From Zymoseptoria tritici IPO323 (Eukaryota; Ascomycota; Dothideomycetes; Mycosphaerellales; Mycosphaerellaceae), in the NCBI RefSeq assembly GCF_000219625.1, contig NC_018214.1, positions 372,001-436,000 of the forward strand: a stretch of 64,000 nt of DNA. The letters run 5' to 3'. The position numbers and the translations under genes are program-made. Of the stretch, positions 12,119 to 21,687 are shown in pieces (within the stretch, counting starts at the first letter, position 1; the number at the start of each line of letters is the position of its first letter). The notes beneath the pieces were generated by a model. The model made no database searches. It was not told the DNA's origin and saw only the letters and a program-made list of their open reading frames with translations.

Positions 12119-12664
12119 GCTCGCGCGCTCGCGCACCTACACCAACACACGACGACAACATTCACCTACTCGAAGAAGAAAGAAGAAGTTCCTGCATCAT
12201 CACGGTCGAACCAATTGGTCCCCGTCAGCAGCAGAAGAAGTCACATCACATCTTCCAAAGCATCGCATTCCCCCTGTGTATAGTACTGTTTCCAGCATGA
12301 GCATCAGCGAGGCGCAGCGGTTTTCGGCAGAAGGAGTCAGGGTTTCAGGGCGGAATGGGAACTGCTGTTTTTTCTTTTTGCATGGAATTGCTCTTCGTCT
12401 TTGAGCACAAGCTGGGATGAACTCGACCTGGGAGTTTGTGCTCACAAGGGAAGAAAGATGTGACTTCCGTGCGATGCCTATAGATGGGCTCCACACCTGC
12501 AGCAGGCAACTTCTCGAGAGGTGAAAATCGAAACGAAAATTACAACACGAAACCTTCACATCTGTTTTCCTTCTCTCAATCATTTCCGACATTCCGTGAA
12601 ATTAACTCCACGTCCGCTATGAAACGCTGAAAATCGGATAGATACCACCATCGACCTCAACACT
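12119..12664. other. 3' flanks of convergent genes
   Basis: Transcripts of the Mpv17-family gene (plus) and the BolA gene (minus) converge here. I see only short overlapping frames and no conserved coding sequence. Confidence 0.5.
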
Positions 12665-13303
12665 CTACGACTCCCCAGTAGCAGCAGCAGCACCCTTCAC
12701 CCTCTCCTCCTCCTCCACCGTCCTCGTCCGCAATTGCAACGCGTGAATCCCCCCTTCGACGGCCATTTCGTCTTTGAGTAAGGCGTAGACCATTCGGTGC
12801 CGGGCGGGTTGGGGTTTGGAAAGGAAGGCTTGGGAGGTTATGTTGACTCTGGAATTGAGTCAGTACTGGTCGGAGAGTGATGCGAGGAGGTGATGGTGGT
12901 AAGTTTACCGGAAATGAGTTTCCTGTGATGTGGAGCCCTTCATGGCTTTGTGGTGGGCGTGTTTGTGGGAGTCGTTGTGGATTTCTAGGGAGGTGGGGGA
13001 GAGGGCTGCTGTTATCTGTTCTTGCGGTCAGGTTGTGTTATACTGTATGTCGGGTTGTGAGACGGAAGGCTTGGATTGGATTGGACTTGGATGTGGTGGA
13101 GTTGTGGTAAGGAAAGCAAGAGATTGAGAGTGGTTCGAGGATTGGAATCCTTAGCCGAATGAATGGATTTCGATACGAACCTTTGATCGAAGAGCATCTT
13201 CCATGGGTGTTTGAGATGTTGATGAAGCTGATGTGGAGGCCATTGTGCGGGTGGTTTGGAAGAGGCGGAGTTGCGCTTGGGGGCGCAGGAGGCGGAGGGA
13301 CAT
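12665..13303 (-). CDS. BolA family protein with mitochondrial presequence (Bol1/Uvi31 type)
   Basis: BolA proteins work with monothiol glutaredoxins in handling [2Fe-2S] or [4Fe-4S] clusters. Exons are 13303-13181, 13015-12909 and 12848-12665; introns are 165 and 60 bp. The product is 137 aa. Residues 1-20 (MSLRLLRPQAQLRLFQTTRT) are Arg-rich with no acidic residue, a good matrix-targeting presequence; an in-frame ATG at 13243 would give a form without it. Then MEDALRSKITAAL, LEIHNDSHKHAHH and the core THFRVNITSQAFL...ARHRMVYALLKDEM...GIHALQL, all diagnostic for BolA. The donor of the 165-bp intron (GTTCGT) is weak and the intron is the longest in the window, so this join is the least certain point. 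The two-start arrangement could give mitochondrial and cytosolic forms; that is inference. Confidence 0.9.
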
Positions 13304-13997
13304 TCGTGGACTGAAGGACTTTTTCGAGAGGAATATGCTTGTCGACTGAGGTGTGCGTGGATGTCAAATTGACGGTGTGTTGATGAGGAGATTTGGTGCC
13401 GTTTAGATGAGGTCGATGCATTTCAAGACACTGGGAGAGTAGATTCACGTGGCGGCGGGAGCAGCCGTGGAATCTGAGCACAAGGGCGCCTTTGACTTCT
13501 TCATCGTCTTCCTCCTCCTCCTCATCATCATCACACATGCAATGGTTTCTTCCATGTTGATCGCTCTATTGCATTTCAGTCCCCCCTCTGAATGATGAGA
13601 CGAGCTTCGCCTGCTGCAAAAGAAGTGACATAGCTGAGCCGGTAGGGTCGTCATTATTAGCCAGAGTCTGCAGCGGATTGCGATGCCAGGACTTGACTGT
13701 TCAATGGCAGTGGTGGATGGGCCTGGCGCCCATCCTGCTGTCCATTGCCGAATTTAGGACTTATGAGCTGCTCACGAGATGCAGGCTCTTCCGCTGTCGA
13801 GGCGCAGTGAATTGCTTTTACCGAATTTCGCCTCCCAAGCGGGCCACCCATCTTGATCGATGCTCAAGCGAGATGCACGTCAGACAAGACGGAGAGCAGC
13901 TCGTACAGCTTTCATCCGCCTTCGCATCCACTTTTCTCTCGCGCTGAATGTACGACTGATTCTCATCTCCTCGCTCTCATCGAACTCGGAGAAAAGA
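13304..13997. other. Spacer between the BolA and HET genes
   Basis: This divergent spacer contains a TCC/TCA microsatellite at about 13508-13532. The plus-strand frame of the HET gene is open back to 13860 with an upstream in-frame codon start, but the HET domain itself begins at 13998. No separate gene is seen. Confidence 0.4.
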
Positions 13998-15164
13998 ATG
14001 CGGCTCATCAACACCACGACGCTCGAACTCGCCGAGTTCGTGTCTTGGGAGATACCGGCCTACGCCATCCTGTCCCATCGATGGGCTGTAGCGACGGAGG
14101 AGCTGACCTTCAAAGACTATCGGAAAGGCGTCAAGAGGGACACATCTGGATATAGGAAGATCGTTCGCTTCTGCCAGCTAGCCGCCTCGCAAGACTGGGA
14201 CTGGGGATGGGTCGATACGATCTGTATCGATAAGAGATCCAGTGCAGAGCTTTCCGAGTCGATCAATTCCATGCTCGGCTGGTACAGGGAGGCGGCTGTT
14301 TGCTACGCTTACCTAAGTGACGTTGACAAGGGAGGAAATTGGGAGTCAAGTGACTGGTGGACCAGAGGCTGGACGCTCCAGGAGCTCATCGGTCCGGAGG
14401 ATGTCCTCTTCTACGACGCCGCGTGGACACCCATTGGGAGCAAGTATGGCCTCGCCGCCAGGATTGCGGCATTGACACGCATTCCCGACACGGTTCTGTA
14501 TTTTGCCGGTCACGGCTATGGCGGATACCTCGTGGCGCAGAAATTGTCGTGGGCCGCCGGTCGGAGGACCACCAGAATTGAAGATCAAGCGTACTGTTTG
14601 CTTGGCTTGTTCGGAATCCATATGCCCTTGCTCTACGGAGAGGGCGACAAGGCATTCGAAAGGTTGCAGTTACAAATTCTCATGAAGTGTCCGGACGACT
14701 CCATTCTCGCGTGGGATCCAAAGACGGACGAGGAAGGGACACTTGATGACCTGACCGCTGTCGCAGGCGTTGTGCTGGCAGATTCCCCGGATCGCTTCAA
14801 GAGATGCGGCCAACACATCTTGTCATCACTCCAATATTCAAGGCCAGAGATAGGCGCGATCGCGCCACGAGTCACAAGTTGGGGCATCGAATACCGGGGA
14901 ATCGCCCAGCGACTCGAGCTCGAGGAACAAGAGAGCATGAGCCTTGGTGAAGAGCTCAACCAGCTACTGATTGAACGAGTTGAGCTATGGGCAGTGCTGT
15001 TGACTGCAATTGTCGGCGAAGGGCTCATACACTTACCGTACGTTCTGATTACAGCAGTGCGGCCCGCTTCCTACGCATTATCGTCGGCTGCAGTGCTATC
15101 AATCCTCCGACCTCACAAGGCTTTACGCTTGGCTCGTTCGACGCTTCAAATTCGAAGAGGTTGA
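13998..15164 (+). CDS. Heterokaryon-incompatibility (HET) domain protein, C-terminus possibly frameshifted
   Basis: HET-domain proteins trigger cell death after fusion of incompatible hyphae. From ATG 13998 the frame begins MRLINTTTLELAEF, then PAYAILSHRW, WGWVDTICIDK, SINSMLGWYREAAVCYAYL, WWTRGWTLQELIGP and, after a short linker, LSWAAGRRTTRIEDQAYCLL and MPLLYGEGDKAFERLQ. These are the HET blocks in normal order over residues 1-220. The frame stops at 15164 (388 aa), shorter than the 500-700 aa usual in the family. Near 14994 another frame becomes protein-like (CNCRRRAHTLT, then after a possible 56-bp intron at 15037-15092, LYAWLVRRFKFEEVDTNKVF). A net one-base change there would join it to the N-terminal part, so the gene may be recently broken. 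An upstream in-frame ATG at 13860 exists, but its sequence is not HET-like. Confidence 0.82.
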   Translation: MRLINTTTLELAEFVSWEIPAYAILSHRWAVATEELTFKDYRKGVKRDTSGYRKIVRFCQLAASQDWDWGWVDTICIDKRSSAELSESINSMLGWYREAAVCYAYLSDVDKGGNWESSDWWTRGWTLQELIGPEDVLFYDAAWTPIGSKYGLAARIAALTRIPDTVLYFAGHGYGGYLVAQKLSWAAGRRTTRIEDQAYCLLGLFGIHMPLLYGEGDKAFERLQLQILMKCPDDSILAWDPKTDEEGTLDDLTAVAGVVLADSPDRFKRCGQHILSSLQYSRPEIGAIAPRVTSWGIEYRGIAQRLELEEQESMSLGEELNQLLIERVELWAVLLTAIVGEGLIHLPYVLITAVRPASYALSSAAVLSILRPHKALRLARSTLQIRRG

Positions 15165-18100
15165 TACAAACAAGGTCTTCTACCTGCAATATGATGACGA
15201 CTTGCCCCAAGGCTATACGGGAGGAGGCCCTGTTCATCGATATCACTATTTTGCGACCCATCCCGTCTGAGCTTGAGGATCTCACCAATGTGATCCCTCA
15301 AGGCGATGTCCGTGAACAAACCACGGCTAATGCGCGGGAGCAAATATCAGTCAGAGAGGCTCCTGCTCGTGTCAACTGCTGCAGCTCGCAACGCCATAAG
15401 CTGTCCGGCATTGTGATGCGGCCGACGATTCTGCCTTTTCAGACCTTCCCTTGACTCGGCGGATGAATCGGCGAGCACATATCATCCCACGACGATTGAG
15501 TTGCGGGAGGACAATACTTCGCAGCTGTGCGAGCGACCCAGGATCCTGACTTCAGCCTATCGCCATTGATGTGGCCATTTGCAAACCAATGCAGAGTCCA
15601 CACCGCCATGGCCATGCGAGCGTACATTTTCTATCCAGTGTTCAACATGGTCTAACAAGGACTATCTGTGCTTAAGTGTATATCAGCAGGTCCAGTGCTA
15701 TTATGCTCCCTATTCTGAAGATCTTGGAGCTGGCAACAGCCTACGCTATAGGTTCCGAGATCGGATCTACAACAAGTTGCTTTGATTGCAGTGCGATGTC
15801 GACTCAATCCTGGAAAGAGACCTTGGTATGACGTGACTGGTTCTTGGAAAGAGAGTCCAGCATGATTTCGACTCGATCCTGAAAAGAGAGTTTCGCAACG
15901 CGCGTTGACTCTCTTTGTACAGTACAGCCGAATCACTGCTCGAAGCATCGACAGTCTCGAGACTGAGCGCTTGAGAGCTCCTCATTATACATGGACCAGG
16001 CATGGTGTGCTCAAACGCACCGATTCACCAAGGAAGCCCGCCGCTAATAACGTCGTCAACACAATGCTGGATGCGCAGGAAAGCTCAACTCGTTCGATCT
16101 CTTTCGATGACAGTTCTCATCTGCCAACATCCATGATCGCCTTCAGCTCTGAGGCTCCATGTCTGAATTCGATATCCTTCTTCCTAGCGAAACCTCTACT
16201 CGTTCGAAATCCAACATCAACCAACCGCGAGAAATGGACATCGGCCTGGGTGTGCGTGACGAACGAGTTCATTCTCACGTCCTGACCCAAAGTTACGCCA
16301 TAAAGGACGTCTCTGACAACCACAGGAAGCACAAGTGAAGCAGGAGTGATTTCATCGCTATGTCGTACTCGCGGCAGATGTGTCTTTGCTGGACTGACGC
16401 TTGACCAGCCCGACTCCCGCGACAATCAGGCTTGCCCAGAATGAATGACTTCGATCCTTCCACCGACGCCCGCTGACCATCGTCGATCCAGCTAGACGGC
16501 AAACGAGACACAACACGAGTGACTTCGACCCTTCCACCTCTGCTTAGCATGAGCATATGTCTTTGTAGCTGTCGCACGAAGCAAGCGTTAGTGATATGTA
16601 GCTTCGACGTGAGGAAAGGGGCAATCGGAAACACCAAAGGCCAAGGGATCCCTTCATGAGAGGCAATTGCTGCATCATGCTCTGGACCAATAGTTCTACT
16701 GCGGCCGCGCGAGCGAGTAATACTAGAGGCCTCGCCAAACGTTGGCACGGACTCGCGCTATACCTAGATCCATTCGTGGACATTCGTGGCCAGGCGAACC
16801 CACGGCCTCCGTCAAAAGGTCATCATGGCCCAAAGTAGCATCGTTTGCGCCTGTTGTTAGCGCAATGAGCGTCCAGACCTGTGCGCGTGGGGTCGACCTC
16901 ACCCCCATGAGTCCATGCACAACGAGGAAGCAGGCCATGGCACGAAGTCAAAGAGGAATGATCCCCCACGATTCTCTTTGAAGGCAAGGACTAGTCTAGC
17001 CATCGTGCCGCCGGGGGAAGCTTTGCGAACGAGCGAGATCCTCAGCCTCCACGAAGTTCGTCACATGGGTGTCCACAAACTGACAGACATCCCGGAGTGG
17101 CCAGCAGCCTGATGAACACGGTTCCTCTCAACGCGATCAACGCACTGCTCCCTCAGAAGTCTTGCTATGGCTTTGGGCTTCACTCGACACCTCTACCTCT
17201 GATGATGTCTGCTGGAAGAAGCTCGACTGTCAGCCTGTTTCGAGTACTTGGAGGTTCTTGCTCATCGCGAGGTAGCAATCCTTGCTTTCGGTGTCGTATC
17301 ACATGTCGACACCTGCAGATACGGACCGCGCCAGACCATTTCCAGCAATGCGCGCATCGAAATCTGGTCGACAATCGAGTCGAAAACTCAATGCAGGACT
17401 TCCCCTCCTTTCTGCAGGGAGAAGTTCGGATATACCCCTCCCACGTTTGCGTGACTGGGGTGATTTTCACCCCAGCCTGTCTCAGGACGCGAGGACTGGC
17501 GCTCAATGTACCGCCCGACGACAACTCAATCGATGTCGTCTTGGGGAAGCCAGGGAGAACTCAGCACACGAGTCACAGTGAACGAACTGCAAACAGGAAG
17601 CGAGGTTGGAAACATCCAGCGAACGTCGGCGGCCCATCTCGACGACATCAGGCTTTGATGAGGCTGGATCTGACTCTGCTGGGGTCGCGGTAGATCTATT
17701 ACGACATAACGTCCTACCACAGTGACGTTCTCTTGACCGACACTTTCGACACCAGCCCTCGCAATGTCGAAGTCGGACTCATTCAAATCTTTGTGGGATA
17801 AGGAGTCACCGGCTGAGGAAGGTCTTGTGTCGAGCGTGGTCTGTTGGCACTTCAGCAGTCATGCTCGATGCTCCGGTTTGGTTCTTCCCGTTCGCTTCCG
17901 GCATCGACGGATGCTCCATGTGGTATCTCTGATCCGGCATCCATGACTTTGGCAACTGCGACATTGTCTTTAGGGCTGCAACAAAATTAGCATACAACAT
18001 GTATCCTGCATACAGGAATAGCGCGGACAGTCGACAAAAGTCTATCTACCCTGCTTGAGCACATTCCGGCAGTCGATCGAGAGCTCGCATTGGCACGGAA

Positions 18101-18497
18101 AGGCCGGCGACATGCCCAAGGGGCTATGCACTACTTCTTGCTTTTGGTCCAGGTGTTGTATTCGCTCATCAAGCATCAAAGTATGTTATATTTGGTCGTC
18201 AGATCGTGAGATCATCAGGAAAACCGAACCACTGAGGTCTGCAGGAATCAGCGATAATCCATGGGCTCAATTTCTCCGCAAGCCGATCCTTGGCGTCAGC
18301 CTCGTGTTCCCAGGGCGGAGTGGACGATGATCTGATCTGTCAGATCCCGCAACCTCCGATTCATCATGGTTCCCTTGTATGTCGAGGAAGTCTATCGAGT
18401 CTTTTCTCCTGTGAAGAGGATACTTAAAAGTAGAAAGAACGCCGCATCATAAACCATTCTTCGATACATCCAAACTCACCACACCTACCTCGCAACG
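15165..18497. other. 3.3-kb gene-poor accessory stretch
   Basis: I found no reading frame I could assign to a family. It holds the probable lost C-terminal coding part of the HET gene (to about 15270) and three imperfect copies of a 34-35-bp unit (15795-15905). Scattered protein-like fragments occur on both strands (for example minus 16117-16425 and plus 17250-17660), all interrupted by stops. TATA-like ACTTAAAAG at 18422-18430 probably belongs to the next gene. Confidence 0.35.
15795..15905. repeat. Three imperfect tandem copies of a 34-35-bp unit
   Basis: The core GACTC(A/G)ATCCTGGAAAGAGA recurs with mismatches at about 15801, 15835 and 15870, giving a period of 34-35 bp. The copies differ at several positions. 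It is non-coding as far as I can see and lies just downstream of the HET gene. Confidence 0.55.
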
Positions 18498-19236
18498 ATG
18501 CATGCTCTTTCAATTTTCACGCTCGCCGCATTCGCCCTCGGCGCTTCTGCTCTCGGGATCGAGCAGCGTGAAGAGACACATCTCGAGACCCGTGCCCTCC
18601 CGCCCTGTGCCCAGTGTCCTAACAATGGTAAGACTTGATTGCAGAAGACGGTCCAGCTCCGTCCAAGGCCATGTCTCCGGCCACAGTAGCAGACCTCAGC
18701 TTGTGTCCGCACCTCGGTCTTGCACATTCGCTGATCCTTTTCACAGATGGATGGTGGCTCTCCCAGTTCCGACCTGACAATCCCGGACCACCCGAAGACC
18801 AAGCCGCGATGTACGACCCAGGCTGGCTTCCCAGAGCAGCCTTCACCAAAGGATATGTTTGCTACGCGTAAGACCTCTTCGCCGTTGCTCTCCGGCCCTT
18901 CTGACAGATGTTCGCAGTCTCGGTCCCGGCGTCTCTTTCTCCTCCGGTGGTCTTCGCCCACCCTACGGCCACTGGCAACGAAGGGACGACACACAGGTCA
19001 TGTGTTGGCATTACTGGCAGAGCACACTGCAATTCGTCGGTGCCGGCATGACGGTCAACTCGTATCCCGCGCACTGTACGGTCTGGATTTTGACAAAGGG
19101 TTCGACTGCGAGGGTTCGGGTCGAAGGAGTCAACGGAGCACAACCGCAATACCTGCCGGAGGGCAACAAGGTGGAGGGTTGCTATGGAAGCTATCAGAAT
19201 ACCGATGTGGGATTGATCAGCATCTGGAGGGGTTGA
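18498..19236 (+). CDS. Secreted six-cysteine protein, candidate effector
   Basis: Exons 18498-18627, 18747-18867 and 18918-19236 (introns 119 and 50 bp, both GTAAGA donors) encode 189 aa. The N-terminus MHALSIFTLAAFALGASA is a classical signal peptide with cleavage expected near residue 18-20, followed by an acidic pro-like stretch (EQREETHLETR). The mature part has six cysteines, at about 37, 40, 82, 113, 137 and 172, many aromatic residues (DGWW, MCWHYW, HCTVW) and glycine-rich loops, so a compact disulfide-bonded beta-rich fold is plausible. I recognise no named family. It stands alone in a gene-poor accessory stretch next to a HET gene. No glycosyl hydrolase or protease motif is visible. 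Calling it an effector is inference from size, secretion signal and cysteines. Confidence 0.72.
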
Positions 19237-21363
19237 AAGAGCCGTAGGAATAGATGTGGATGTTGGAGAGGACAAGGGCCGGACTAGAATCGCAAGACGC
19301 TGCCGCGGGTGTCAGTGAGGCCAGGATGGCAAGGCACATAATTCTTCACCCTCAACACAGTCGAAAATCTCAAGCTCGTCGTTGAAGTTCGAGTGTTCCA
19401 CACATAGCCTCACGTTTCGGCGCAGCACATCCGTGACCTGCAGGCTTCTTCCTCGCTGCTTGGCTTTCCAATCAGACCCAGACGAAAATGTCGAAGCACG
19501 TTGACAGGCATTGTACACGCGAGCCGGCACTTCAGCAGCCTAGCGCAGGTACCCGAGATCAAGCAACAAGGATGAAGCAGACAGCGCTGGTTCAAATTTC
19601 CCACAGTCTCGGTAGATGAGATGGACGAGCTTTTTTTCGCACGTTTTCCATCGAGGTCTTTCCTTGCTCGGATGTGGTCAAGTACCGACGCCGGCGGTAC
19701 GAGCGTGTGAAAGCTGCGTAGCCCTGAATGGCTAAGTCGCTCGTGCAATGGACTAATCTTCTGGTGGTGCTGTTACTTTGTCGGCGGTTCGAAGTATTCC
19801 TCATGGCAGGGATCGAGAAGCCAGGTACCATTATGGCTTGTGACGTCGCCGACAGAATCGTCGTGTTGTTCCCGCCGGCGTCGACCTGCGCGTGGCTGAG
19901 TCCTGGACGATGGCAGCGCTGGTCTCGGGAGTGTCATCAGAATCCTAAGACCGCACTGTCCTGAAGATGCGGTCGAGTCGCGGTCACTTCTCCACGAAGA
20001 GTAATGGTATGGAGTGGCTGAAGCAAATCCGCGTGGTGGGTGCGATAACTTGTCTCAACATCTGCCGGCGTCGCTGCGACAAATGTCGTGCATTGTATCA
20101 GCATGAGCCATGAGGTGAAGTCAAGACGTATTTCGGACCGCCACAGTTTCGGAAAGAGTCGTCGCACTGTAACACCTCCAGCCTCGACTGCACCTCGTCA
20201 TGCAAACCTCACTCCACCTCGACTCGGGTGCCATACAAGTTGAGTCAGCGTTGCTACGGCACTCGGTCTCACCCATGTCGACACTGCTGCCTTCTTCGCC
20301 TCGCAACAAACCAGGCATCCCATCCCACCTCATCCAATACTCGCAAACGAAGAGTCATTCTCAATCCGATACCCTGCTCCCATCTCGAGTCCTCGGAGAA
20401 TAAACCTAACCAATCATATCCTCCAAACCGTGCCACACCGGCACAAAGTGGACAAAGTTACGACAAACACGGCAGGTAATCCCACCCACGTAAAAGAGCG
20501 GCTATTCTCACCTCGTATCCCAGTCGTAAAGGACACAGCTTATTCGTCCACGTGTATCCGTCCTCTTCGAGTGAATGCGATCACGTCAATACGTAGATCA
20601 GGTACGGTGTTGACGTGGCATACGCTCCGAGAAGCCGCCCAGAAAAGTACCAGGTATGGAGGTGTGGGCAGGCACGTCACAGGTTCGAAGCTTTGGGAAG
20701 CTGAGTTCAGCTCCGCGGAAGCAAAGTATATGCAATGTGAAGCTCATAAAGTTTCAAAGTCACACACTGGCGGTGTAAAACATACGGTGAGCGAGTCGAT
20801 GTCGGGGTGAAGGTGATCTTGAAAGTACGTGAAGACCGGAGAAGATGTGAATGTTCAGATGAGTGTTCAGATGGCGCCTCGAGTGCGGCCAAATGCATTA
20901 ACAGGAATAGGTATCTTTTATCCAACAAAAAAAGTCTCAATAACGTAGCAAGGCGCGCGCAAAATCGCTGCTGCCGATGGGGTATATGTCGTATCCGTCT
21001 CTCCCACTCTCAAAAATCCTCATTCCCAGTCCATGCAATTGAGCGGCGTCGCAGAGTGTCTGCCATGCCTGAAGCCTCCCAGACTCATCCAGCAAAATTA
21101 CCAATAGTAGTGTAGTAGTACATGTATAGCGAGTGGCTGTATGAGATGCCCTCTATGCCTGGATGTGTCCAGTTTATCCGAAAGGAAAGAAATGCGCCGA
21201 TGAAATGTATGCCGAGGATGGTTGTGATCCGTCGGACTGATGGTACAAGTGAAAGGTACAGGCAAGGCCGGCCTGCGGCGTTGTGAAATGCGAATGTGCG
21301 TGTTGCGTCCAAGGAGACTCAAGCCGGAGCCGATGGTGTATTGCGTATCGTGTGTATGGTGTA
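19237..21363. other. Gene-poor stretch
   Basis: I see nothing here I can support as a gene. Short frames occur on both strands and carry no recognisable motif. The right part (about 21000-21363) may be the 3' untranslated region of the small minus-strand ORF that ends at 21364. A tRNA-like A box at about 19728 was examined and rejected. Confidence 0.35.
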
Positions 21364-21687
21364 TTAGACGACGGGATCGTCGTCGTGGGTGTAGATATCC
21401 GGAGCCGCCTGGAGGTGCATGAGCAGGGAAGGCGATGTGGAGAGAGTGCGAGCGATGAAACGAGATGCGGCTGGCTCGCTAGTCATAGGTAATGTCTGCA
21501 GGTGGGTGGGTCGAGGGACATCCGAGTCATCTCTTGTACCGCCGAGGTGGAGTCCTGCTCGCTTCCTGCTGCTGCTTGTATCGCCTTGCAGATCGTTTCG
21601 GTATGTGCTCGGGGAGTGTTGATCGAGCGTTGCATGTGAGAAGGTGGCAGACGTCGTTCTGGTTCGATAGTTCAGAAGAAGTGCCAT
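21364..21687 (-). CDS. Possible small protein, unknown
   Basis: A 107-aa frame begins MALLLNYRTRTTSATFSHAT and ends DIYTHDDDPVV. It is Thr/Ser/Arg-rich with no signal peptide or membrane segment. Support is indirect: upstream on the same strand (21690-21960) the sequence is CAACCA/CACACA-rich, like a fungal 5' leader, and includes a 24-codon upstream frame starting MPATCQFPPCPGPPP. The open frame extends back to 21762 without an ATG. I cannot name a family, and a chance frame in this moderately GC-rich DNA is possible. Confidence 0.3.
   Translation of the reverse strand: MALLLNYRTRTTSATFSHATLDQHSPSTYRNDLQGDTSSSRKRAGLHLGGTRDDSDVPRPTHLQTLPMTSEPAASRFIARTLSTSPSLLMHLQAAPDIYTHDDDPVV

Noticed and set aside
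13038..13538. Acidic minus-strand frame starting with a run of Glu/Asp
   Set aside because: It runs through the first BolA exon in another frame and its acidic start is a TCC/TCA microsatellite.
19720..19810. tRNA-like A box (TGGCTAAGTCG) followed by GGTTCGAA
   Set aside because: The flanks of the GGTTCGAA block do not pair as a T stem and no acceptor stem forms.
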